Position numbers and translations under genes: made by a program. The notes under the pieces were generated by a model. The model was not told where the DNA came from and did no database searches. It saw only the letters and a program-made list of their open reading frames with translations. From NCBI GenBank assembly GCA_963736425.1, contig CAVTOX010000001.1, positions 26,718-90,717 on the forward strand: a DNA stretch of 64,000 bases, given 5' to 3'. This DNA comes from Prado023 sp963736425 (GTDB lineage Bacteria > Actinomycetota > Actinomycetes > S36-B12 > CAIYMF01). Shown here in pieces: positions 1-7,493 of this stretch. Positions within the stretch are counted from its first letter, which is position 1. Every line of letters starts with the position of its first letter.

Positions 1-1176
1 GGCGTCCTGGGGGACCTTCTGCCCGGCCAGGGAGTAGAAGAACAGCGCCACCGGGCGGTAGATCGCGTGGGCGAACTTGGTGAACGGGAGCAGGAGCAGG
101 AGTTCCATCGCGACGGCCACGTGGAAGAGGAACACCCAGTACCCCCACGCCGGTGGGTTCGGCATGTACAGACGCGACCTCGATGATGAAGCCGGTCACC
201 CCGGTGATCAGCAGCAGGATCAGCAGCAACCAGTCCGAGCCTGTGGAGCTGCGCGGAGGCCCGGTTGTAGCGAGTGGCCCGGTTGATCATGAACCACGTC
301 ACGCCGTAGATCAGCATGAGCGCCCGCGATCGTGCCGATGAGGCGCGAGGGGTACCAGATCGGGATCATCGTGCCGGTCTCCTTGATGCCCAGCAGGTCC
401 AGCGCCCAGTCCAGGCCGGTGGCGACCATCAGGCCCAGGAAGCCCCAGATGGTCATCGCGTGGATGAACCACCGGCGGCGGTACCAGGGCTCGACCGGTG
501 CGTCGTCGGTGCAGTCGCGGCGGTAGCGGGACTGGCCCAACGACTCGATGCCCAGGGAGAACCACAGGGCCCTGCCCGTGCGCGTCAACGCCGGACGGCC
601 CTCGACCAGGGACTTCACGGAAACGCCATCGTGACGCGCGATCCGGCGCACCATCGTGACCACTCCCGCGAGCCCGGCCAGGACCATCAGGACCATGGTC
701 GCGATGCCGGTCCAGTGGATCATCTCCGCGGGGATGAAGTCGAAGAACGCCAGCGTCTCGGTGTTCTGCTCGCCCACGGCGGAGTACATGAACATCGCGA
801 AGAACGCAGCGATGGCCACCGAGATCACCGTGCCGATCAGGGGCCGCGTGTAGAGCACCCGGGCCAGTCCGGTGCGGTCGTAGCTCGCGATGGCGTAGCG
901 GCGGGCAGCGGCCATGAACTCACCCGGGTCGGCATCCATCGGGCAGCTGTCGGAGCACAGCCCGCAGTGGTAGCAGGTCCACAGCTCCTTGCTCGCCAGC
1001 AGGTCGTCCTTCAGGCCGACCTGGGCCAGGCGGATGATGCTGCGCGGGAAGGTCGCGTCGTTGTCGACCAGCGGGCAGATCGCCGTGCACGTGCCGCAGC
1101 TGAAGCACGAGGAGACGTCGAGCTCCCCGAAGCGCTTCATGTCGCCGAGCATCTCGGTGTCGATGACCTTGCTCAT
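1..1176 (-). CDS. QmoC-like membrane-bound quinone oxidoreductase subunit (partial, frameshifted)
   Basis: Last gene of the sulfur/redox operon. The N-terminal third has two HdrC-type cysteine clusters, CFSCGTCTAICP near residue 23 and CYHCGLCSDSCP near residue 68, each able to hold a [4Fe-4S] centre. Several hydrophobic helices follow, typical of the cytochrome-b-like membrane part of QmoC. QmoC hands electrons from the soluble Hdr/Qmo flavoproteins to (mena)quinone. The ATG overlaps the stop of the upstream small gene (ATGA). The frame breaks near 320, and again near 230 and 160. Downstream frames continue sensibly (LMLIYGVTWFMINRATRY, then AWGYWVFLFHVAVAMELLLL and KFAHAIYRPVALFFYSLAGQ), so one intact gene with consensus indels is likely. 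The C-terminus lies beyond the window edge. HdrC alone is less likely because of the membrane part. Confidence 0.82.
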
Positions 1177-1448
1177 GACCCGACCTCCTGGCCAGCGATC
1201 GCGTAGGAGTAGTAGCCCTCGTCCGAGGCCTCCTCGAGCTCCTCGAGGTGGCCGTACCGGAGCATCCCCATGACCCAGTACACGGTCTCCTCCTTGGGGG
1301 CGCCGATCCGCTCGGCGATCTCCGGGATGGTCAGCGGTCCGTCGGCCAGCGCGGCCAGGATCGGGCGGTGCATCAGCGGCTCCTCGCGGATGACCTCGCG
1401 CGGCTCACGCAAGGGGGTACCGAAGTGCGTACTCATCGGCGTACTCAT
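1173..1448 (-). CDS. Small winged-helix-like protein between HdrA and QmoC
   Basis: A 91-residue protein whose start overlaps the stop of the upstream HdrA (TGATG) and whose stop overlaps the start of QmoC (ATGA), so it is translationally coupled to both. Residues 27-75 (MHRPILAALADGPLTIPEIA, then an IGAPKEETVYWVMGMLRYG helix and a short acidic wing) look like a winged helix-turn-helix fold. No cysteines, membrane segment or catalytic motif is visible. It could bind DNA as an autoregulator or act as a protein adaptor within the Hdr/Qmo complex. The fixed position inside the operon favours a complex-linked role, but that is inference. Confidence 0.7.
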   Translation of the reverse strand: MSTPMSTHFGTPLREPREVIREEPLMHRPILAALADGPLTIPEIAERIGAPKEETVYWVMGMLRYGHLEELEEASDEGYYSYAIAGQEVGS

Positions 1449-3176
1449 CAGACCGTCGCCTCCACAAGTCCCTCGATCATGGCCCGCATCTGGGTGTCGG
1501 TGTAGCCGAGCAGGTCGATCGCGTCCTCGGAGCACAGCGGGACGCACCCGCCGCAGCCCTTGCAGACCGCCGCACTGACCAGGGCGACGGAGCGGTCGTC
1601 GCACACCATGGTCGAGATGGCGTCGTAGGGGCACGCGGCCAGGCACTCGCCGCACCCGGTGCAGGCGTCCTGGTCGACCAGGGCCACCAGCGGGTCGAGC
1701 TCGGCCCGGCCCTTCTTCAGCAGCGCCCCGCTCTGGGCGACCGCGGCCAGGCTCGAGGCCACGCTCTCCGCCGAGGTCTTCGGGCCCTGGCAGGTCCCGG
1801 CGATCATCACGCCGTCGACGACGGTCTCCACCGGCCGCAGCTTGGGGTGGATCTCGTTGAAGAACCCGTCGTCGCCCAGCGGCAGCTTCAGCAGGCCGGT
1901 CAGGCCCTCGTTCGCGCGCGGGACCATGCCCGGTGACCAGGACGACCAGGTCGGCCGGCAGGCTCAGCTCCTCCGAGCTGGTGAGCGTGTCCACGGTGGT
2001 GACCTGCAGCCGACCGTCCTCGGCCAGGCTCACGGCCGGGGGAGTGTCGTCGGGGTACTTCATGAAGACCGAGCCGCGCTCGCGGGTCTCGGTGTACATG
2101 AGCTCCTGCTTGCCGTAGGTGCGGACGTCGCGGTTCAGGTGGTACTGGTGCACCGAGGCGTCGAGCTTGTTGACCAGCAGCGAGGCGTGCACGGTGGCAC
2201 CACAGCAGAACTTCGAGCAGTACTCGTTGCCACCCGCGGGCTGCCGGCTGCCCACGCAGTAGATGTAGGCGATGGTCCGCACGGGCTTGCCGTTGTAGGT
2301 CAGTGAGCCGGTCGAGCCGTCCACGAGCGTCTTGAACTCCGGCAGCGTGAGCACGCCGGGGATCCCGTAGCCGAACTCGCCCACCTCGGGTTCGTAGGTG
2401 TCGAACCCGGTCGCGATCACGATCGAGCCGACCACGGCGCGGAAGGGCTCAGTGCCCGGGTGGTTGATCCGGACCTCGGCGGTGTAGTTGCCGAAGCTGC
2501 CGGACTTGCCGACCAGCTCGGCGTTGGTCAGCACCGTGATCGCCGGCCGCTCTGCGACCTGGGCGACGAGCTGGTCGATCTGCGCGCGGCCGTCCTGCTC
2601 GTTGGGGAACATCGCGCCGAACGTGGCCACCCAGCCACCGAGCACGGGCTCGCGCTCGACGAGGTAGACCCGCAGCCCGATGTCGGCCAGGCCGATCGCT
2701 GCCCGCAGGCCGGCGATCCCAGCGCCGACCACCATGGTGGCGGCCGTGGTCTCGACCACCAGGGGCTCGAGTGGCGCGGAGTGGCGGGTCTTGCCGATAC
2801 CGGCGCGGATCAGGCCGATCGCCTTGGCTGTGGCCCCTTCCGGGTCGTCGCCGTGGGCCCAGGAGTCCTGCTCGCGGATGTTGACCTGGGTGTAGGCGAA
2901 CGGGTTGAGGTCCGCCCGCTTGGACACCTCGCGGAAGGTGACCTGGTGCAGCTTGGGCGAGCAGGACGCCACGACGAGGCCGTCGAGCCCCTGCTCCCGG
3001 ATGGCGCAGATCATCTCGTGCTGGGTGCCGTCGGAGCACGCGAACGGCGTGGTCTCGGCGATCACCACGTCGGCGTCGTCCTTGACGGCCTCGCGGACCG
3101 CGGCGACGTCGACGTAGTCCGAGATGTTGCCGCCGCAGTGGCAGATGTAGACGCCGATGCGCCGGTCCTCGGTCAT
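1448..3176 (-). CDS. HdrA-like FAD/iron-sulfur protein (frameshifted)
   Basis: Heterodisulfide-reductase subunit A family flavoprotein, about 575 aa once repaired. The N-terminus carries CHCGGNISDYVDV and the hallmark CSPKLHQVTFR motif. The FAD Rossmann motif VVGAGIAGLRAA follows near residue 150, then a CSKFCC-containing segment. The C-terminus has two ferredoxin clusters, CTGCGECLAACP and CKGCGGCVPLCS. The family moves electrons between iron-sulfur centres and a flavin in sulfur or methanogenic metabolism. The start overlaps the stop of the upstream HdrA-GltD gene (ATGA). The frame breaks at the CCC run at 1929-1931: removing one base turns the end of LVTG into MVPRANEGLTGLL and restores the ferredoxin tail. 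I read this as an assembly indel. Confidence 0.85.
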
Positions 3177-5896
3177 ACCGGCACCACCTCCTGGGCCTCG
3201 ACCTTCGTCAGGTGGGCTGCGACCTGGGCGACCGCGGCCCCGGCGTGCAGGATCGTGTCGACGATGTCCTTGGCTCCTGCCGCGGTGCCCGCGACGAAGA
3301 CCCCGGGGATGTCGGTCTCGCCTGGGTTCACCTGCTCGCTCGGCTCGGCGACGTAGTAGTACTCGTCGAGACCGAGCCTCTCGCCGGTGAAGAGCTTCTC
3401 CACCTCGCGGTTGGGCTGGATCCCCACGGCCAGGACGACGAGGTCGTACTCGGCCTCGACGATCTGCCCGCCGTTCTCGATGTCCTCGTAGCGCAGGAGT
3501 AGGTCGCCGTTGTCCTGCTCGGTGATCTTGGCGACCCGACCCTTGATGTAGGTGGCGCCCATGTCCTTGGCCTGCTCGTAGAACTCGTCGTAGCGCTTGC
3601 CGGAGGCGCGCATGTCCATGTAGTGCATGGTCACGTCGGCCAGGGGCAGGGAGCCCATGATCAGCTGGTTCTGCTTGATGGAGTACATGCAGCAGAACTT
3701 CGAGCACAGCGGGTTGCCCACCTGCTTGTCGCGGGACCCGGTGCACGAGACGTAGGCGATCCGGTCGGGCACCTTGCCGTCCCCGGGCCGCACGATGTTC
3801 TTGAACGGGCGCGTCGGTGCCAGCAGCCGGTCCATCTGCATGCCGGTGATCACGTTGGGGTAGGTGCCGTAGCCGTACTCGGGCTTGAGGTCGGCGTCGA
3901 AGAGCTTGTGGCCGGTGGAGACCACGACGGCGCCGACCTCGACCTGCACCTCCTTGTCCCGGTCGTCGAGACGGATCGCGTCAGCAGGGCAGGCCTTCAC
4001 GCACTCCTGGCACTCCGAGCAGACGCCGCAGTCCAGGCACCCGCCGGCTCCGGCCAGGGCCTCCTCCAGGGTCAGCGGGGGCTCGATCTCGGCGAAGTCC
4101 GTGGGCGCTGGGGAGTGGACAGAGTTGGGCCTGATCGGCGCGCGGTGGGTGTGGTTGGCCTGGCGTGCGAGCACCTCGGCCTTGGCCACGACCCCCAGCG
4201 GGTCGTCGAAGAGCGGGAAGCCCTCAAGGGGCAGGCCGTTGATCCACTTGTCGATCATGTACGCGGCGCGGCGGCCGTGGCCGATGGCCCGGGTGATGTC
4301 GCTGGCGCCCTGCTCCACGTCGCCCGAGCCGAAGAGGTACGGGTGGTCGCTCTGCAGCGTGATCGGGTCCACCTTGATCCGGTGGCCACGATCGACCCCG
4401 GTGATGCTGGCGTAGGGCGTGTCGTCGGGCTCCATGCCGATGGCCGCCACGACCACCTGGCACGGAAGCACGAACTCGCTGCCCGGGATCGGCTCGGGGC
4501 GGCGACGTCCTGAGTCGTCGGCCTGTCCGAGCGCCATCCGCTGGCAGCGCAGGCCGCTGACCGCGCCTGCGGCGTCCTTCACGACCTCGATCGGGGCCAC
4601 CAGGTAGTCGAAGGCCACGCCCTCCATCTCGGCCTCGTCGATCTCGGCGGCGTGGGCCGGCATCTCGTCGCGCCCGCGCCGGTAGGCCACGCGGGCCGCG
4701 ACCGTGCCCAGACGGCGCGCGGTGCGGGCAGCATCCATGGCGACGTTTCCGCCGCCGACGACCACCACGGTCTTCCCGGTGAGGTCCGGTAGCTCGCCGA
4801 GGCTCACATTGCGCAGGAACGTCAGCCCGGTCATGACGCCCTCGGCGTCCTCGCCGGGCACGCCGAGGCCCATCGGGCGGGGCGTGCCGGTGGCGACGAG
4901 CACGGCGTCGAAGCCCTCGGCCTTGAGGGCCTCGAGATCGCGGACGGGGTGGCTGGTGACGATCTCCACGCCGATGGCGGTGACGTTGGAGATGTCCTGG
5001 GCGACGACCTCGCGGGGCAGTCGGTAGGCAGGGATGGCGTGGCGCAGGAACCCACCGGGCTCAGCGGCGGCCTCGAAGATCGTGACCTTGTAGCCACCGC
5101 GGGCCAACTGCCAGGCGGCTGTGAGGCCGGCCGGGCCCGAGCCGACGATCGCGACGCTGTGCCCGTTGGGCTCGGCCACCTCGACGCCGGGGCCGTCCGC
5201 GTCCGCGTAGTGCGCGTCGGCGGCAAAGCGCTTGAGCCGCCGGATCGGGATCGGCCCCTCGAGCGCGGTGCGGGTGCAGTCGGACTCGCACGGGGCGTAG
5301 CACGCGCGCCCCAGGGTGCCGACCAGCGGAGTGGCGTCGAGGACGAGCTGGAACGCCTCCTCGAACTTGCCGCTGCGGATCAGCGACACGTAGCCGTGCG
5401 CCTTGATGCCGGCCGGGCAGCTGTCGATGCACGGTGAGGTGCCGACCCGGGTGATGACCGCCTTCTTCGGCACGGCCTGCGGGAACGCGATGTAGGCGGC
5501 GTGCATCGGCACGAGGTTGGCGTTGAACGGGTCGGGAATCGCCACGGTGCAGGCGTCCTGGCAGTCCTTGCAGCCGGTGCAGGCCGCCCAGTCGATGAAG
5601 CGTGCCTTGTTCTTGATGGTGGCGTTGAAGTGCCCGTCAGCCTCACGGTGGATCCCCAGGACCTCGCTGTAGGCCATCGTGGTGATGTTGGGGTGGTTGA
5701 TCGTCGAGGACATCTTCGGACCCGAGATGCAGCTGGCGCAGTCCAGGGTCGGGAAGACCTTGCTCAGCAGGATCATCCGCCCGCCGACGCTGGCCTCCTT
5801 CTCGACGAGCAGGACCTTGTAGCCCATGTCGCCGAGCTTGATCGACGACTCCATGCCGGCGATCCCGCTGCCGACCACCATGACGTCGTACTTCAT
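3173..5896 (-). CDS. HdrA/QmoA-like flavoprotein with inserted GltD-type domain
   Basis: An intact 907-aa fusion. Residues 1-140 are an HdrA-type FAD domain (VVGSGIAGMESS near 8) with a CTGCKDCQDAC cluster near 106. Residues about 150-590 resemble the GltD/NfnB family: an N-terminal cysteine-rich cap (C156, C160, C199, C203, C207), a second FAD Rossmann motif VGSGPAGLTAA near 251, and an NAD(P)-type motif VVVVGGGNVAMDA near 383. A further cluster, CLDCGVCSECQECVKACP, follows near 640, then the rest of HdrA with CSKFCC. The arrangement implies electron transfer between NAD(P)H and the Hdr flavin/iron-sulfur chain. Bifurcation is possible but not shown. A GGAG ribosome site precedes the ATG. 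The gene leads the Hdr block and overlaps the second HdrA. Confidence 0.88.
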   Translation of the reverse strand: MKYDVMVVGSGIAGMESSIKLGDMGYKVLLVEKEASVGGRMILLSKVFPTLDCASCISGPKMSSTINHPNITTMAYSEVLGIHREADGHFNATIKNKARFIDWAACTGCKDCQDACTVAIPDPFNANLVPMHAAYIAFPQAVPKKAVITRVGTSPCIDSCPAGIKAHGYVSLIRSGKFEEAFQLVLDATPLVGTLGRACYAPCESDCTRTALEGPIPIRRLKRFAADAHYADADGPGVEVAEPNGHSVAIVGSGPAGLTAAWQLARGGYKVTIFEAAAEPGGFLRHAIPAYRLPREVVAQDISNVTAIGVEIVTSHPVRDLEALKAEGFDAVLVATGTPRPMGLGVPGEDAEGVMTGLTFLRNVSLGELPDLTGKTVVVVGGGNVAMDAARTARRLGTVAARVAYRRGRDEMPAHAAEIDEAEMEGVAFDYLVAPIEVVKDAAGAVSGLRCQRMALGQADDSGRRRPEPIPGSEFVLPCQVVVAAIGMEPDDTPYASITGVDRGHRIKVDPITLQSDHPYLFGSGDVEQGASDITRAIGHGRRAAYMIDKWINGLPLEGFPLFDDPLGVVAKAEVLARQANHTHRAPIRPNSVHSPAPTDFAEIEPPLTLEEALAGAGGCLDCGVCSECQECVKACPADAIRLDDRDKEVQVEVGAVVVSTGHKLFDADLKPEYGYGTYPNVITGMQMDRLLAPTRPFKNIVRPGDGKVPDRIAYVSCTGSRDKQVGNPLCSKFCCMYSIKQNQLIMGSLPLADVTMHYMDMRASGKRYDEFYEQAKDMGATYIKGRVAKITEQDNGDLLLRYEDIENGGQIVEAEYDLVVLAVGIQPNREVEKLFTGERLGLDEYYYVAEPSEQVNPGETDIPGVFVAGTAAGAKDIVDTILHAGAAVAQVAAHLTKVEAQEVVPV

Positions 5897-5921
5897 CGAT
5901 GACTCCAGTCCCGATCTCGGT

Positions 5922-5939
5922 GCGGGCAGCGCAGCCCGC
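5922..5939. other. Intergenic hairpin between dsrE2 and HdrA-GltD genes
   Basis: GCGGGC and GCCCGC form a perfect 6-bp stem around the loop AGCGCA, in the 73-base gap between dsrE2 and the downstream flavoprotein gene. There is no T-tract. It could be an RNA processing or partial-termination element that sets a different level for the small carrier proteins and the large flavoproteins. It may also be chance in GC-rich DNA. Confidence 0.3.
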
Positions 5940-5969
5940 GGAAGGATGCGCTACCCGCGGAGGGGCGTG

Positions 5970-6449
5970 CTAGATGAACAGGTTGACGCTGGCCTCGTCG
6001 GCCTCGCCGAGGTAGCTGGCCACGCCGACGTACTCCACGTCGTCGATGAGCTCCTCGGGCCGCAGCCCCATCACGTCCATCGACATGGAGCAGGCGACGA
6101 ACTTGACGCCCTGCTCGCGTGCCGAGTCGATGAGCTCCTCGAGGGACATGACCTTCTGGTCCTTCATGGCCTTCTTGAACATCTTCGGACCGGCCCCGGC
6201 GAAGTTCATGTGCGAGAGCTGGAGCTTGCCCGGGCCGCGCGGCATCATCGTGGCGAACGCCTTCTGCAGCGGGGACTTGCCCGTGGTCGCCTGCTTGTCC
6301 GGCTTGCGCAGGGCGTTCAGCCCCCAGAATGTGAAGAACATCGTGACGTCGTCGTCCATTGCGGCCGCACCAGTGGCGATGATGAATGCGGCGAAGACCC
6401 TGTCGAAGTCCCCGCTGAACACGATGATGGTCTTCTTGGTGGTGTCCAC
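5970..6449 (-). CDS. dsrE2: DsrE2-type sulfur carrier (DsrE/F/H-like family)
   Basis: A 159-aa protein with the DsrE/DsrF fold signature: an N-terminal beta strand IIVFSGDFDRVFAAFIIATG, the MFFTFWGLNAL segment, and a conserved cysteine in VKFVACSMSMDVMGL near residue 118. DsrE2 proteins bind sulfane sulfur and exchange it with TusA. They may be membrane-attached, but no clear transmembrane helix is seen here. The start is a GTG preceded by GGAG about 11 bases upstream. It lies between the FlpD-like gene and the HdrA-GltD gene on the same strand, consistent with passing sulfur from TusA towards the Hdr complex. Confidence in the family is high. The direction of sulfur flow is inferred. Confidence 0.85.
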   Translation of the reverse strand: MDTTKKTIIVFSGDFDRVFAAFIIATGAAAMDDDVTMFFTFWGLNALRKPDKQATTGKSPLQKAFATMMPRGPGKLQLSHMNFAGAGPKMFKKAMKDQKVMSLEELIDSAREQGVKFVACSMSMDVMGLRPEELIDDVEYVGVASYLGEADEASVNLFI

Positions 6450-6493
6450 GATCTGTATGTCTCCTCAGTCCTGCGTTTCAGTGATGCGGTGGG

Positions 6494-6928
6494 TCAGGAA
6501 ACCGCGACCCGGACGGGCCCGAGGTCGGCGAGCTGCGCCGAGAACTCGGTCATGTACTTGACGAACGACTCGGCGCACACCGAGCAGATCGCCGCCATCT
6601 TCAGCCGCTGGGGCTCGATCCCGTTCTCCCGCAGCAGGTCCTGGGCCCGCGACGCGATCGCTGCGGTCCGCTCCGAGCAGTCGGGCAGGTAGGCGCACTC
6701 CTCGCCGTCCGAGGCGATGAAGACCCCGTCGATGCCCGCCTCGAACGCATGCAGGATCCAGCTGGGCTTGAGCCCGCTGCTGCACGGCACGGCGATCGTC
6801 GATGCGGTCGCCGGGTAGTGCATGTGCCGGCTGCCGGCGAGATCGATGCCTGGGTCCGAGATGTTGTGCGTGGAGAACACCAGGATCCGCGGCGTGAACT
6901 CTGCCGCGGAGTCCCCTGCGACGGACAC
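6494..6928 (-). CDS. FlpD/MvhD-like iron-sulfur electron-transfer protein
   Basis: A 144-aa protein of the hydrogenase delta-subunit (MvhD/FlpD) family. In methanogens these carry a [2Fe-2S] centre linking hydrogenase or formate dehydrogenase to HdrA. The visible pattern fits: VPCSSGLKPSWILHAFEAG, IDGVFIASDGEECAYLPDC and a final AAICSVCAESF pair, giving several cysteine ligands. The GTG start lies only 6 bases after the tusA stop, so the genes are co-transcribed and probably coupled. No hydrogenase genes are nearby. Here the partner is more likely the adjacent HdrA-type flavoproteins, with electrons coming from sulfur oxidation or NAD(P)H. Confidence 0.82.
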   Translation of the reverse strand: MSVAGDSAAEFTPRILVFSTHNISDPGIDLAGSRHMHYPATASTIAVPCSSGLKPSWILHAFEAGIDGVFIASDGEECAYLPDCSERTAAIASRAQDLLRENGIEPQRLKMAAICSVCAESFVKYMTEFSAQLADLGPVRVAVS

Positions 6929-6934
6929 GAGGGC

Positions 6935-7195
6935 CTACTTCATCTTCTTGAGGAAGAGCCTGAGGTAGCCGGCGTCGTCGAACGCGCCGAGGTACTCGTG
7001 GCCCAGCTTCTTGCACCACGCCGGGATGTCCTTGAGCGTCCCGGAGTCCGTTGCCATGACCTCCATCGTCCCGCCGACCGGCACGCCCCCGACGGCCTTC
7101 TTGGCAGCGAGGATGGGTCCTGGGCAGGAGGTGCCGCGCGCGTCGACGACGAGGTCGACCTTCAGCTCCTTGAGCTCCTCGGTGGTCACGGTCAT
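6935..7195 (-). CDS. tusA: TusA-family sulfurtransferase
   Basis: An 86-aa protein with the defining CPGP motif (DARGTSCPGPILAAKKAV, Cys24), whose cysteine carries persulfide sulfur. The ATG at 7195 is chosen because GAAGGAG lies 6 bases upstream and the product then has normal TusA length. Longer in-frame extensions have no family similarity. It is the first gene of the minus-strand sulfur operon and is followed closely by the FlpD-like and dsrE2 genes. TusA-DsrE2 pairs next to hdr-type genes are a known arrangement in sulfur-oxidising or sulfur-trafficking bacteria and archaea. A biosynthetic role (thiouridine, molybdenum cofactor) is possible but less likely in this context. Confidence 0.88.
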   Translation of the reverse strand: MTVTTEELKELKVDLVVDARGTSCPGPILAAKKAVGGVPVGGTMEVMATDSGTLKDIPAWCKKLGHEYLGAFDDAGYLRLFLKKMK

Positions 7196-7284
7196 GGTCG
7201 CTCCTTCGCATCCGGCGCCGGCCTGATGCGCGGCGCGCGTGGTTCGCCCGGTGGAGTGCGCGGGGCGATGTAGCGCCTGTGACG

Positions 7285-7300
7285 ATACCCCCGAGGGCAT
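7285..7300 (-). promoter_or_regulatory. CsoR/CstR-like operator palindrome upstream of tusA operon
   Basis: ATACCC-CCGA-GGGCAT is a 16-base near-perfect inverted repeat (one mismatch), about 90 bases upstream of the tusA start. Its form, ATACCC spaced by 4 bases from GGGTAT, is that of operators of the CsoR/CstR/RcnR family, which sense Cu(I) or persulfides. No csoR/cstR gene is in the window. The sulfur-transfer context favours a persulfide sensor. No convincing -35/-10 could be placed. Confidence 0.5.
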
Positions 7301-7357
7301 CGGCACTCTGGGGGCCAAAGGTCCCGTGGGGGGGACGGAACTGTGTCTGGATGATCA

Positions 7358-7369
7358 CACTCCGGAGTG
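7358..7369. other. Perfect 12-base palindrome CACTCCGGAGTG
   Basis: Lies between the metA stop and the tusA operon. A perfect palindrome of this kind is compatible with a dimeric repressor site. The half TCCGGAGTG recurs twice in the tandem repeat at the start of the cation transporter gene (10160-10201). No regulator can be named. Confidence 0.3.
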
Positions 7370-7382
7370 GCGGACATGCCTG

Positions 7383-7397
7383 TACCGGTAGGGGTAT
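7383..7397 (-). promoter_or_regulatory. Weaker second CsoR/CstR-like half-palindrome
   Basis: TACC and GGTA arms separated by 6 bases, within GTACCGGTAGGGGTAT. Read on the minus strand it begins ATACCCC like the stronger site about 100 bases downstream. Its second arm matches poorly, so it may be an auxiliary site or chance. Confidence 0.28.
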
Positions 7398-7460
7398 ACT
7401 CCCCAGTCTTCTCCCGCCTGGACGGGGCGGCGCAGGCGGCTGTCGTCCACAGATCCGCCT

Positions 7461-7481
7461 GTCCCCAACGACCGCGGGGAC
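7461..7481 (-). terminator. Possible hairpin terminator downstream of metA
   Basis: GTCCCC and GGGGAC form a 6-bp stem around a 9-base loop, 13 bases past the metA stop. There is no T-run, which is common for actinobacterial terminators but leaves the call weak. Confidence 0.33.
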
Positions 7482-7493
7482 TGGACCGGTCGG

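Noticed and set aside
1173..3746. A single 857-residue minus-strand frame
   Set aside because: It is a chimera: the middle is HdrA, the front is a shadow of the upstream gene and the end is the small winged-helix gene, joined only by an indel near 1930 and in-frame GC-rich shadow sequence.
6494..6928. Evidence for a hydrogenase
   Set aside because: The FlpD/MvhD-like protein belongs to a family named after hydrogenase, but no hydrogenase large or small subunit is in the window; the Hdr context explains it.
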